This document shows positions 25,732 through 37,197 of a stretch of 64,000 nt of DNA, in pieces. The first letter of the stretch is position 1. Each line of letters starts with the position of its first letter. The stretch is from Dioscorea cayenensis subsp. rotundata. Its lineage: Eukaryota > Streptophyta > Magnoliopsida > Dioscoreales > Dioscoreaceae. The translations under genes were made by a program, and so were the position numbers. The notes beneath the pieces are model-generated. The model was not told where the DNA came from, ran no database searches, and was given only the letters and a program-made list of their open reading frames with translations. The stretch lies in contig NC_052475.1 in assembly GCF_009730915.1 (NCBI RefSeq), forward strand, positions 30,627,016-30,691,015. The letters are read 5' to 3'.

Positions 25732-26256
25732 TAGAGGTGGGCACGGGCCGTCCGGCAACCCGGCCCGGCCCGTGCCCGCCTCGAACCGCCCGCCGGGTTC
25801 ATTGACCCGTAATCGCCCAGATCGTAGACGGGCCGGTTACGGGTTGAGCTTCTTCAACCCGTGGCCCGGCGGTTGCCAAACCGCCGCCCGGCTCATTTAA
25901 ACAGGGGTTGCAACCCCGGCGGGTTGTAACTCGGCTTTCCAACCCGCCGAGTCAACTCTGCGGAGTTAGTCGTTAGCCCAGCTGGGCTTCAACGGTTAGA
26001 GTGAGGCACGGGCCGTCCGAGAACCCGGCCCGGCCCGTGCCGCCCGAACCGGCCCGCATGCAGACAGGGCGGAGTTACGGGTTGAGCTCTTCAACTCGTG
26101 GCTCGGCGGGTTGGCCCGCCGTCCCAACCGCCGGGCCAAACCGCGGGCCCGGCTCTAACTAAACCGGGTTGCAACCCGGTGGGTTGTAACTCGAGTTCCC
26201 AACCCGCCGAAAGTCAACTCGGCGGGTTGGGCCCTGTTGAAGCTCGATTGAGCTTT
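25732..26256 (+). repeat. Duplicated GC-rich left end of the hAT element
   Basis: TAGAGGTGGGCACGGGCCGT starts at 25732 and the near-copy TAGAGTGAGGCACGGGCCGT at 25997, 265 bp later. Both continue with AACCCGGCCCGGCCCGTGCC and later TACGGGTTGAGCT, then CTCGGCGG/CCCGGCGG blocks. Clustered CGGCCCG and CGGGTTG words may be subterminal transposase-binding repeats. Confidence 0.85.
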
Positions 26257-26331
26257 CAACGGCTATGAATTCAAAAAATTCATAGCCGTTGAAGCCAACG
26301 GCTATGAATTTTTTGAATTCATAGCCGTTGG
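26257..26331. repeat. Two adjacent palindromes
   Basis: 26257-26291 is an inverted repeat with arms CAACGGCTATGAATT and a short A-rich loop. 26296-26331 repeats the same arms with a T-rich loop, so the two are reverse complements of each other as well. Any transcript through here could form two hairpins or one longer one. Confidence 0.9.
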
Positions 26332-26689
26332 CTATTTTAATTTCAAATTTTTAAATTTTCGTAAATTTATAAATTCTTATAAATTTCTATATATACCCCC
26401 ACCCCAGAGATTATTTACTTTTTTTACCAATTATTACTCTTTTCCCAACCCTCTACTCTCATGCTCTCTTAATCTCCTACTTTCATTCTCTCATAATCTC
26501 ACTCTCTCAAGGCTTATTATTTGGATTCTTGGAGTTTAATTATCAAGGCTTAATATTACAAGTTGGAATCTTGGATACTTGGAGTGGTTCAACTTTGGTT
26601 TTTCTCTTATTTTTTAAGATTTCGGAAGTTCTCAATTAACAAGGTTGGTGATGATTTATTTATTTTTATGTTTAGTTATAGTTTCTTAG

Positions 26690-28640
26690 GCTTGTCTTAA
26701 TTTAATCATGCAAGTATTAGTTGTATTCTTTATATGTTTATTTTAATTATTAGTTTAGACTTGTGGACATATTAAAAATGCATGAAATTATTATTTGTAG
26801 TTTTTGACCTTTGGTTGATTTTTTTTATAAATATTTGGACGAAATTATTATTGTAGACATGAATAAAAGTATTTGTTGAAATTGTTGATATTTATTTTAA
26901 TTATTATTTTAGACTTGTGGACATATAAGAAATGCATGAAATTATTATTTGTAGTTTCTATAGAGTTTTTTTTTAAAATAATTGTATGAATGATTTTTGT
27001 AGGCTTGAACAAAATTATTAGTTATATTCTTCATATTTATTTTTATTATTAGAATGGATATGTGTTTTTTTTAAAAAAGTACATGAAATTAATATTTCTA
27101 ATTTTTGTAGGCTTGGTTTTCTTTAATATTTGCATGAAATTATTTTTTTGTAGAATTGAATGATTTTTTTTATTTTGCATTTATGATATTAATTTTTTTA
27201 TTATTAGTTTAGAGTTGTGGTTTTTTAAAAAAATGCATGAATGTATTTTTATGGACTTGTATTTGAAATTATTTTTTTAACTCGTGGGAATTTTTAAAAA
27301 GTAGACTTGGTTTTTCTTTAATATTTGCATGAAAATTATTTTTGTGAATGAATTTTTTTGTTCTTTGCATTTATGATATTAATTTTTTTATTATTAGTTT
27401 AGAGTTGTGTTTTTTTAAAAAAATGCATGAATGTATTTTTTATGGACTTGTATGAAATTATTTTTAACTTGTGGGTTTTAAAAAAGTACATGAAATTAAT
27501 ATTTCTAGTTTTTGTAGACTTGGTTTTCTTTAATATTTGCATGTAATTATTTTTGTAGAATTGAATGATGCATTTATGATATTAATTTTTTTATTATTAG
27601 TTTAGAGTTGTGGTTTTTTTAAAAAAATGCATGAATGTATTTTTTTATGGACTTGTATGAAATTATTTTTTTAACTCTGGGAGTTTTAAAAAGTAGACTT
27701 GGTTTTTCTTTAATATTTGCATAAAATTATTTTTGTTGACTTGAATGAATTTTTTTTTTGTTCTTTGCATTTATGATATTAATTTTTATTATTAGTTTAG
27801 AGTTGTGTTTTTAAAAAAATGCATGAATGTATTTTTATGGATTTGTATGAAATTATTTTTACCTTGTGGTAGTTTTAAAAAAGTAGACTTGGTTTTCTTT
27901 TAATATTTGCATGAAATTATTTTTTTGTGAATGATTTTTTTTTGTTCTTTGCATTTATGATATTAATTTTTATTATTAGTTTAGAGTTGTGGTTTTTTAA
28001 AAAATGCATGAATGTATTTTTTATGGACTTGTATGAAATTATTTTTTTAACTTGTGGGAGTTTTAAAAAGTACATGAAATTAATATTTCTAGTTTTTTTG
28101 TAGACTTGGTTTTTAATATTTGCATGGAATTATTTTTTTTGTAGAATTGAATGATGCATTTATGATATTAATTTTTTTATTACTAGTTTAGAGTTGTGGT
28201 TTTTTTATGCATGAATGTATTTTTTTATGTATTTGTATGAAATTATTTTTTTAACTTGTGGGAGTTTTTAAAAAGTACATGAAATTAATATTTCTAGTTT
28301 TTTTGTAGACTTGGATTTGCATGAATGTATTTTTTTATTGATTTGCATGAAATTATTATGTGTAATTTTTTTGTATACTTATTTTTTTCTAAATATTTGC
28401 ATGAAATTATTTTTTTGTAGACTTGAATGAAATTATTTTGTAGTATTCTTAGATATTTAATTTCATTATTAGTTTTTAGACTTGTGTATGCATTTTTTAA
28501 TATTTGCATAAAAATTATTTTTTTGTTGACTTGAATGAAATTATGTGTAATATTGTTAGATATTTAATTCAATTATTAGTTTTAGACTTGTGGTAAATAC
28601 TTGTTAGATATTATTTGTTGTAAAACTTGAATGAAATTAG
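26690..28640 (+). repeat. Minisatellite inside the hAT element, 185-204-bp period
   Basis: The word GCATGAATGTATTTT recurs at about 27235, 27425, 27629, 27821, 28006, 28209 and 28319 (spacings 190, 204, 192, 185, 203, 110). Units also share TTTATGGACTTGTATGAAAT, TAGACTTGGTTTTCTTTAAT and TTATTAGTTTAGAGTTGTG. More degenerate copies extend left to about 26690 and right to about 28640, ending just before the transposase ATG, so it occupies the leader or first intron. Confidence 0.85.
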
Positions 28641-28665
28641 TGGTTGTATTCTTAGATATTAAAAC

Positions 28666-30760
28666 ATGGCTTCACGGGGTGGATCCTCTCGAGGAAAAAG
28701 CGTTGTTGGATCGGCTTCCACTCCCACACCACCTACTCAAGAAAGCAATCCATTTCAAGATTTTGAGAGCCCAATAGAACAATCGGCACCCGGTTGATGT
28801 ACCCTCACAAACCGGACAAGCAACCAACTCCACGTAAATTACCCTCAAATCTAACATTTTTTTAAAACTCATTTTACAAAATTGTATAATAATGATGGCA
28901 TTGTAACACATGGTAAATGTAACTATTGTGGTTCCGAATTTAAACATTGTAAGGGTGGAGGGTATGGCACATTCAACGACACTTGGAGAAGAAGCACCCC
29001 GGGACAAGCTTGGACATGCCCGATCACAGATCACAAATTCGGTTCACTCGTGGATGAAGATACAGTGTTCTCGATCATCTCTATTTACATTTTCGCAAGC
29101 AAAAATACAGTGGGATAAAATTGCGGAGACAATTTCGTCGAGCGCTTGCGCTCAACTTCACGAACGGTGTCAAATTCAAGAATGCATCAACGACACACTA
29201 CAACCGGCATGCAAGAAGGTTTCACGAAGGACAATTCAAAGAACAATATTCAAAACAATACAAGTTTGGTAGAGAACAACTTTGTGAGTATTTTCGTACT
29301 TTCAACTCTTCGGTTTCTTTATGTTCCGATGTTTGGACCGATGTTTTTCATGAAAATTCTTTTATGGGTATTACGGCACATTGGGTTGATGACAAGTGGA
29401 ACATCCAAAAGCGTGTTCTCGCTTTTAGGGTGTTCAACGAGTCTCATAGTGCCGATAATATTTATAGACTTATGCGTGGAGTTATCGAAGAATTTGGTTT
29501 AATGTTTAAAATTTTTTCGATTTCTTTTGATAATGCCTCCGCTAATACGGCCTCAATTACACCTCTAGAAGATTTTTTGAGGCCTTCATGTGGTGGCAAA
29601 TATTTTCATATAAGATGTGTTTGTCACGTTTTAAATTTATGTGTGCAAAGTGGTTTGGAAGAGCTTAAAGAATTTGTACTCCCCGTTAGGGAGATCGTAG
29701 CTTATATGGGAAAAAGCATGACCCTCATGAAACAATGGGCTCGCTATTGTAAAGCACATAACATGAGGGTCAAAAAAATTCCCTAAAGATGTCAAAAACA
29801 AGATGGAACTCAACTTATCGGGCTTCTTAGTGCAACATTTCCTATAGGACATTGTCGACTAAGTTTGTTAATGATTCCTTAGTTGGTTTTTCTTTATATG
29901 AGTATAACCGGGTAATTATCGTCAGATATTGATTTGCTTGTGGTTTTTAACACATGTACTAATTTGTTTTCCCAAGTTTATTTTTCCTACTTCCCATTTA
30001 TTTCTATATGGTGTCATTGGACGCTGATCGAACAATTTTGAAGTTTAGATTAGATCCACAATTGTTTTGTGCGTTAATCACTATGAAAATGAAATGGTTG
30101 TCTTATTATAAAACTATACCTCCTATTGCTTTAGTTGCATTTGTTCTCGATCCAAGGCAAAAAGCTAGAAGGTTCTGCAGGAATATTTGGACGATATTAC
30201 AAATTCTTAGGATTCAATGGAGGACAAGATTCCCAACCGGTTCCCATGAGCTTGCCCATGAGCGACGTGGATACTCAAGAATCTGAACCCGGACTCGACG
30301 GCATCGTGGATGTCAATGAAATTGTTGTTGATACTAGAGTCAACTTGTTGAATTATATGATAGCTATCAGTATTAGATATAGTCATATAGTTCCACTGTG
30401 TCAGACAGGAGGCGAGAGGACAATCTAGTAGTGGTGGAGGAGAATCATTCCGGCAGAGACAAGCAAAGAAGAAACCAAGGGGATCACAATATACAGAGCT
30501 CGACTTGTACTTAAACACAACTTTCCGGGTTCTCGAAGAAATCAACACGTATACTGACTTTCAACGTCCTCAATCGGTGGCAAAGTAATGAAAAATCCAG
30601 TACCCCATTCTTTTCACTAATGGTAAAGGATATTTTTTTGCATGTCCCTATGTCTACGATGAGCTTATGCGAGCGCACTTTTTTAGCGCAGTGGAAACAT
30701 GTTGGATTCGACACATTTGCAATCGACCCCACAAAAATATTGAAATTCAAGTTTCGGACT
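28666..30760 (+). pseudogene. hAT transposase remnant
   Basis: Starts at ATG 28666 (MASRGGSSRGK). Recognisable pieces in order: a BED-type zinc finger (HGKCNYCGSEFKHCKGGG, near 28912-28965); the catalytic core with SLCSDVWTDVFHENSFMGIT (near 29310-29370), SISFDNASANT and IRCVCHVLNLCVQSGLEELK (29520-29670); VAFVLDPRQKA (near 30130); and a degenerate C-terminal dimerisation motif, LHVPMSTMSLCERTF (near 30640-30680). The longest clean stretch is 29121-29786. Several frame changes and stops separate these blocks, for example one between the zinc finger and its second histidine pair and the stop at 29784-29786. A likely intron lies at about 28836-28880. DNA transposon protein; not a host gene. Confidence 0.85.
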
Positions 30761-31490
30761 GACGACCCGGAAACGTGCTCAAGTTCGGCAACAAGAAGCT
30801 GTATGAAGGAAGTCCAGATGCTAGTGATTTCTTCTACACGTATAACATGATGAGCACACCCGCTCCGACAGTCATCGAGTCCCGACCAAGACCTAGATGG
30901 TACCGATTAAGTAAGTGAGTGACGATTATAATGCTGTAATAGAACCACGTGGGCTTTTGATTCCTCTTACACCCGTGAGGATACGTAGGCAACTTAATCT
31001 CGCATGTAAACGAATTAAGTCCAAGTCCCATTTATTTCCAAATTTAGTAGTAATTTCAATTTTTAGTGAAATTTAAATCAGAATACGTGGACATCTCTTA
31101 TTACTTCGAAACTCGTAGTCTTCATTTTTGTGTCTTAATTAATTCATTTTTTTATATGAAATTTTCTGAATTTTTTCTTGAATTTTCACAAATTTTCTCA
31201 TTTTTTTTTGAATTTTCTGTAATTTTTTTAAATTTTTTAAAAAAATTTAAGGTGAGCCACGACCCGCCCGCCGGGCCCCAGCTGCTGGGCTGACCCCGGG
31301 CAACCCTGGCGGGTTGGCCCTGCCGGGCCGGTTCCGGGCCCGGCTTCATGTGACCCGGACCCGGCGCGTCCGACGGGCCAACCCGGCCCGCCGGGTTCTA
31401 GACCCAGCCGAGCCGGGTCCGGGTCAGTGGGCCGATGAACCGGACTCGGCGGGTCGGGCCCGACCGGCCTTGTTACCCGGCCCGTGCCCG

Positions 31491-32261
31491 ATGAATTATT
31501 TCCCCTTGCAAATTCCAAGCCACCAACCGCACTAGATTGATTAAAAATCTAGGAATATGTTAACATCTATCAACTTTAAGTCTTTCTTGTGGACTCATTA
31601 AAATCTAGCCAATACCTAACTCCACCTGCCCAAAATAATAAATAAATAAATAAAACGCATACGCACGCCACCTAAGCTCCTACCAGTGACCACCGCCCAC
31701 GCATGTGACAGCTCTCCAAAGTCTTCCGAGCTCTAGCTCCATCAATTACTATTTACTTTAGGATAATATATTTAACAAATGTTCTTAAATGCTTTATATA
31801 TATATTTTTTTTTAAAAGGTGATCAACAAACTGTATTTACCAACTGAAACATCTCAAAATGAATGAAAAATCTTTAGGAAAATCAAATATCACAGATCTT
31901 GAACAAACACAACGTACAACAGCATAATTAACCTTTCAGTCCTCTTTATTTATTTATTTATTTATTTATTTTTGACTAATCTTTCTGTCCTCTATTCAAC
32001 ACTAAAACAAACAACACATATTCATATTTACAAGCTCTTATTTAATCGTAAAATCTAAGCCCATATAAACAAGACACACAAAAGCTCTCCAAAACTTATA
32101 CTATATATACACTAGAACACCAAACAGATCAACAAACAACCATGAAAACTCCACGTACAAGCAAGCACGTAAACATGTTTACACACATTACGTAAGTAGT
32201 ATTCCAAACCCATGCACACACGCATGCATGCATGCATGCATGTTACTGTATCTCAATGCTC
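31491..32261. other. Spacer with (TTTA)n and (CATG)n tracts
   Basis: No gene seen. It holds a (TTTA)n tract near 31950 and five CATG units at 32223-32243 immediately beyond the stop of the small heat-shock pseudogene. Confidence 0.5.
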
Positions 32262-32700
32262 CTAACGTTGCTCTGCTGCGGCGCGCGGTGTCTGCTTCTT
32301 GGTAATCTCAACATGGAGCACTCCATTCTCCATCTTACACCTGATCCCATCCATGTTCACGTTCTCCGGCAGCCGGAACCGGCGTACAAATTAACTTCCC
32401 TCGCCGCCGCTAGCTCCAGACGATGCCACGTGTCGCCCACGTTCTCCTCCTCCTCCTCCTCCTTCATGTTCTCCCCACTTATCTTCAGTATGTTCTCCTC
32501 CTCCAACTCCACCTTAACATCCTCTTTCTTCACCCCTACCAACAACATTATATTACATTTATTTATAACTTATATACGTTATAGATTTGAATTAAGAAAA
32601 AGGTACTGTTGGAGTTAATTAAACGGCAGGGCTTGCCACTTGGCAGGGAGTTCAGCGGTGAAGATCTGTCCCAGACCCATCTACGGTGTATGTCAAAAGG
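32262..32700 (-). pseudogene. Small heat-shock protein (HSP20), broken
   Basis: The minus strand encodes an alpha-crystallin domain in two frames. The first, from about 32535 down to 32385, reads GVKKEDVKVELEEENILKIS then TWHRLE. The second reads RRFRLPENVNMDGIRCKMEN, then GVLHVEITKKQ, to TAG at 32264-32262. They are separated by a one-base frame change around 32380-32390. Upstream a fragment IFTAELPAK (near 32645-32670) matches the start of the domain, but the join to the rest is out of phase and the N-terminal arm is not recognisable. Working members are holdases that bind unfolding proteins as oligomers; this copy cannot make a full domain. The Glu-rich loop is longer than usual. A sequencing error at the frame change is possible but would not restore the 5' part. 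Confidence 0.8.
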
Positions 32701-34485
32701 GTCTCACACGTCCACTGAAAAGGGATCCCATATTCCCATGTGCACGGCCCACTCCTGATCCAATCCAAGGTATCAAATCTAAGAAGCCATATATCTTCTT
32801 CTTTAACTTTCTTATTGTATATATCTGGAGATGTTGGTTCTTTGTTTGTTAACACGTGTGGGTGATGTCTGTTGGCATGGCAGTTTGCCACGTGCATTCA
32901 AAGGGACACGTAGAGGATGTATTGAGCTTTGTTTTGGGTGATGCCATGCATGCATACACGTAATGTAGGGGATATAGATCCACATGGCAGGTTGTTAGTT
33001 TTGATCATCTAAATGTATATATGCATACATATTCTCTCTTATTTTATTCCAAGGTCCAAACATATATATGAACGTCAAGTTCGCTTATGTGAGCCATGGT
33101 TAGTATGTGGGGGCTTTGCCAAACTTTGATGAAGAGAAGATTCGTTAGAGATATTATAAGTTTGTGAACCCTTAAATGAAGAACGTTGTTGGGCTGTAAA
33201 TTCTGGTGAGTCCTTCCAGCTAGACTTCCTTCTAGATCTTCTCTTCAACTTGAAATGCATGTCATGATTAATTCAATAGAATTTTGTTTAGATGTTTAGT
33301 CCATCCGCTTGTTTGTTGTGACATTAAAAAAAAAGAAAGAAGTGCTTTATTGATCTGTCAAGATATTATATGATTAATTAATTCATTTATTGGTTCTGCA
33401 ATCATCATTCATATTCATTTATTTGGTAATTAATGAATTATTCTCCTTGTACCTTTTTTTTCCCATTAATTTCCTAGTTTCTTGTGATGCCCATGGTTTT
33501 GATCTCAATAACTATGCGTACACGCACACAGCGGCACAGACACATATATACTTTTGCTGAGGAAAAATCAAACTCCCAGCTTTACTTTGTAATATATAAT
33601 GTACCATACACATTATATATATATATATTATATAATATGCTTTAGTGTTTTATGAGCATAGATCATAAAATCTCTGGATGCCATTTTAATTTATGCGCAC
33701 TAAATTTCTCTCTTTTATTTCAAAGTAAAATGATTTCCACCTGTGTCATCTATAATGAACAAGATTCTAAACTATAACAAATCTTTGTGGGGTTACCTTT
33801 GTTTTGTTTATATGAGAAGGCATATAAATAAACACTTTCATTTTCTTTTGTTTCTATTTTCCCTTGGCTATTTTATAGAAGAATAAAAAATTTTCCCTAG
33901 CTCGCTTTTTTTTCTTCTTCTCTCTTTTCTCTTTTATGGTATTTAATTATTTATTAAATGTGCTGTTGAACCGTCCTTTTCTCTCTGATTAATTTTTCTT
34001 TTCTTTTCTTTCCTTTTCGTTTTTATTAGGACGAGATTAATCATACCATTTCTTTTCACTTTATTTGATAACAAGAATGGTTAAAAAAAATCAAATGAAA
34101 CATAATGCATTATATATTTATATATATATATCAAACTGCTTTAAAAACACATCACGTACATACGTCCAAGAAACAAATACATGACATCTCTTACATGCAC
34201 CCGATCCACTTGAACATCCCTTATTAATTAAGAGCGGTACTGCTCTATTTAACAAAGAAAATCACTGATCACATGATCCACATCCAACAAGCATTATATC
34301 ATAAGATTCACAACCGAGCTTGAACATGAAAACACAAAGGAAAAAATGTACATATACAAAGCAAGGTAGTATTATAATAATCACACACAAACAAACCAGA
34401 CTTATAGAGAAACCCATCTGATTAATTTCCTCAACACCACTCTATATAGGAACTTGAGTCTGTTCTCCCATGGAGCAAATGCCTT
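32701..34485. other. Intergenic region
   Basis: No supportable gene. AT-rich with pyrimidine-rich runs (33900-34020) and (TA)n tracts. Confidence 0.5.
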
Positions 34486-34915
34486 TCAGTTGGTTTGAGG
34501 AGGAGGTCCATGAGACGGCTTTGCCATGTCACTCTGCTTCACAGTTGTTATTGATATCCCTCGGCTCTGCTTAAGTATATATAGATATAGATTAAAAATG
34601 AGAAATCAAGAGACAAAGAACAGAAGATGCAGTAGCATTCAATTAATACCTGAACATGAGCATGACTCATTTTGTGGTTATCTCCACCACCTGATCAAGT
34701 TCATATATGTAATTAAAGAGGAAAATTATGAACAAGATGAGAATAATAATTAAGTAGAGAACTGATGCACATATATATATATATATAGATACTATTAATT
34801 AAGCCATGCATGCATGTATATCACCTTTGTCTTTAGAGTTAGTGTTGTTAACACCCTTGACAAGATCAAAGAAGTTGAAGAACTTGTTTTTGAGCTGCTG
34901 GATGAGCTTGGCCAT
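34486..34915 (-). CDS. Small three-exon gene, candidate Pep-like peptide precursor
   Basis: Exons on the minus strand: 34915-34825, 34690-34650, 34566-34486. All borders are GT-AG and the phases close exactly, giving 70 residues; such agreement in small exons supports a real gene. The N-terminus MAKLIQQLKNKFFNFFDLVK could form an amphipathic helix; there is no signal peptide. The middle is polar and His-rich (GGGDNHKMSHAHVQ). The C-terminus reads KQSDMAKPSHGPPPQTN. This design (helix, polar linker, conserved basic-to-proline end) is that of PROPEP proteins, and GPPPQxN is close to the end of the tomato Pep peptide as I recall it (GSGPPPQNN). It also loosely recalls RGF/GOLVEN ends but lacks the sulfated Asp-Tyr and a signal peptide. 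An in-frame upstream ATG at 34984 would add 23 residues. Function is inferred only. Confidence 0.5.
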
Positions 34916-34984
34916 GAAAGAAGTTGATGCTCTTCTTTTTTTTCTTTTGATTTGAGTCTCAGTGAAGGTCAGTGTGGGGAACAA

Positions 34985-36619
34985 GAGCTTAGTAAGGAGT
35001 GCTTTTCATAATATATAAAAAAAATATAAAGTTGTGAAATGGATGCTTATAGTTTGTTATTCAAATAAATACATAAACAAATCAATTGTTTTGACGATCT
35101 GGAAAACTGGATCATGTCATGGGACACCACAAGTTTACCAAACATGAATATAATTAATTCAACTATAGATACATTATCTTTGCATCTGCAAATTACTATC
35201 AATCTTTTAAGTCAAATGTATTTTAAGTAAAAATATAAAAGCTTGAATAAGGTCTGAAAGATTGACTTCGTAGCTAGAATAATTAATTTTGTACATGTAC
35301 CAACAAATTACTAAGACTTGGAATAGTCTTTGGTCTTTTCCGGTCTTTTATTTTTTGTATATTTTATTGGAAAATTATAACGTTGATCAAGTAAAAGAAA
35401 TTAATTTTTGATATATCATTAAAAAAGTTCGTGATGATATATAAAATTACATATGTCTAAAATAATGTTGTTTTTGCACATAAGATTCAACAAAAAAAAA
35501 AAATGAAAATTTGTAAATCATCACGTACTTTGGTCTCAATATATTGCTTCTCTATTAATATTGTTATTGATATATATATCAATAACATAATGGAAAAAAT
35601 GGTATTTTGAGAAAAAAGAAAAGTTGATTCCTCATCGGAAGGAGGTTTTTTATTTATTTATTTTTACGGAGAAATATGTACAACCAACATGTAAGTGTAT
35701 ATGTATAAATTTGATATACACACTATATATATAGAAGGTATATTATCAAATATCAAGATTTTGATTTATAAATTGAGAATGAATATGAAGTCCCACTTCA
35801 CCAATTAAACACTTGAAATATATGTTTATATATATATAATTAACTGACTGACTTCTTCTTCCATTGACTCATACATCCAGCAGTGCATTCATACGAAGAT
35901 TGAGATGGTCAACACGTACTAATGCCTGTGTGTTTTGACCTTTCAACCAGCAATGAATTTGTCTGGTTTCTATGTTTGTCCAATGGGTGCCAAACTAAAC
36001 TTCTAATCAAACTAAATAAACAATTTCCTTCCCGTGCCTCTATTTGGTTTGATTAACATTTAACACTCATAAATCTAATGAAAGAGAAGAAAAAGAAGAT
36101 AAAAGAGAGAATTTATATACATATATATGTATATATACATCCTTATTATTTTAGTCACTGATATCCATAAACAAAGACATGCCATCAGAGTAAGCACATG
36201 CAGTGAGACTCCTTGTTCTTTGATATTCTATTGAGTACCTTAGTCTGTGTCTTAGTCTGACCATATGCTTGTGGTGTGCTGTGAGAGTTGTTGATCTTGA
36301 AATTCCAATGCCAAAATGATTCCATTTCCATCCTATGCATGTATGACCTTTTCCTTTTGTCATCTCTTCGGTCTTCACCTTTACCAAAAAAATTTAAGAA
36401 ACATATATAATTAATTAAGCTAATTAATTACATAAATTAATCTTCTTATTAATGTGTATGTACTTGATAATTGTATCAGCCTAGAAAAGTTCAAATCTGC
36501 CAAATTTATGACTTTTCTTAGTAGTAAATTTTAGTTGATCCATCTTATTAATTGGGGTTATAAAAATATATGGTTTGGTGATATTTATGGCCATGAGAAG
36601 GAGTCCAAGAACTTGCTAC
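34985..36619. promoter_or_regulatory. Shared upstream region of the two divergent small-peptide genes
   Basis: About 1.9 kb separates the two start codons. On the minus side a TATATA run lies at 35012-35017. No coding sequence is supported between them; a minus-strand open stretch at 36151-36387 was considered and rejected. Confidence 0.4.
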
Positions 36620-36834
36620 TATAAATACTGCTGGCTATAAGTGATGAAGATCTCTCAAGGCCAAGGTGCATTCAAGAAAGAGAAAGAGATCACATTATAA
36701 AGATTGATAATTAAGGTTAGTGTTAATTACTTTTTATATCTAATTATTTAATTATATATATAGTTATATCCTAACATAGATTGAGTTTCTTCATATATTC
36801 AAAGAGTTTCTTCATGTTCTTTTATTCTTCATAG
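36620..36834 (+). promoter_or_regulatory. TATA box and probable 5'UTR intron of the PROPEP-like gene
   Basis: TATAAATA at 36620-36627 is well placed for a start near 36650. The leader seems to contain an intron, donor AAG/GTTAGT at 36716 and acceptor CTTCATAG ending 36834, five bases before the ATG. Confidence 0.5.
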
Positions 36835-36839
36835 AAAAG

Positions 36840-37197
36840 ATGGAGGAAGATAATGGTAAGAAAGAAGTGGAAGATGGATCTTCAGTTAGTGGAGGGAGTG
36901 GCTTTTGTGATCCATGCTCTTGGATGAACTTCTTTATAACTTCTTTTCTCAGCTGTTTTGGCCTGTTGGATCATCACAATGATTCTAAGGACCTTGAAAT
37001 TGGAGCAAGAAATATTAATGTTAGTACTCTTTCTTTCTCTTTACCTTTATGTGTGTGTATATATATATATATCTTTTTGGTTTGATGGTATATATATATA
37101 CATGATTTTGATTCAGGCAATGATGGTAACAAGAAAAAGGCCAACTAAGCCTCCACCAAGCCCAGGAAGTGGTGGGAAAATCAACAAAGTTCTTTAA
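36840..37197 (+). CDS. PROPEP-like precursor of a Pep danger peptide
   Basis: Two coding exons, 36840-37019 and 37117-37197, phase 0, giving 86 residues. The N-terminus is acidic, then SWMNFFITSFLSCFGLL forms a hydrophobic/amphipathic segment as in Arabidopsis PROPEP1, with no typical signal peptide. The second exon ends TRKRPTKPPPSPGSGGKINK followed by VL. Monocot Peps have a basic, proline-rich stretch and a GSGGxxN core (maize Pep3: TRTPPWPPCPP then EEGSGGNGGSHN, from memory), which fits well. In known cases the precursor is stored inside the cell, cut by metacaspases on damage, and the C-terminal peptide is sensed by PEPR receptors with SERK co-receptors. Odd points: Lys-Val-Leu extends past the usual terminal Asn, and an exon joint separates the helix from the peptide. 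Good fit but not proven. Confidence 0.65.

Larger units (their letters stand above)
25732..31490 (+). mobile_element. hAT-superfamily DNA transposon, decayed, about 5.8 kb
   Basis: Both ends are strikingly GC-rich in AT-rich surroundings. The left end begins TAGAGGTGGGCACGGGCCG and the right end reads CGGCCCGTGCCCG, so the outer GGGCACGGGCCG is inverted at the two ends; the last bases on the right have diverged. The left end is present twice (25732 and 25997). Inside are a pair of palindromes, a ~190-200-bp minisatellite and a transposase remnant on the plus strand. No 8-bp target duplication could be fixed because the right end is eroded. Ac/Tag1-like members with such GGGCACGGGCCGG ends are common in plants. 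The transposase is broken by several frame changes, so this copy cannot move itself. Confidence 0.85.

Noticed and set aside
29637-29852. Open stretch antisense to the transposase
   Set aside because: Mirror of a clear hAT coding segment.
25732-31490. LTR retroelement
   Set aside because: The ends are short inverted GC-rich sequences, and the coding pieces are hAT transposase; no gag, integrase or LTR features were seen.
34486-34915. RGF/GOLVEN peptide precursor
   Set aside because: The spacing of Asp, Pro and Asn at the C-terminus is similar, but the Tyr needed for sulfation and a secretion signal are both missing.
36151-36387. Open 78-codon stretch on the minus strand between the two small-peptide genes
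   Set aside because: It does not begin with ATG over its full length, shows no splice partner and no resemblance to the neighbouring peptides.
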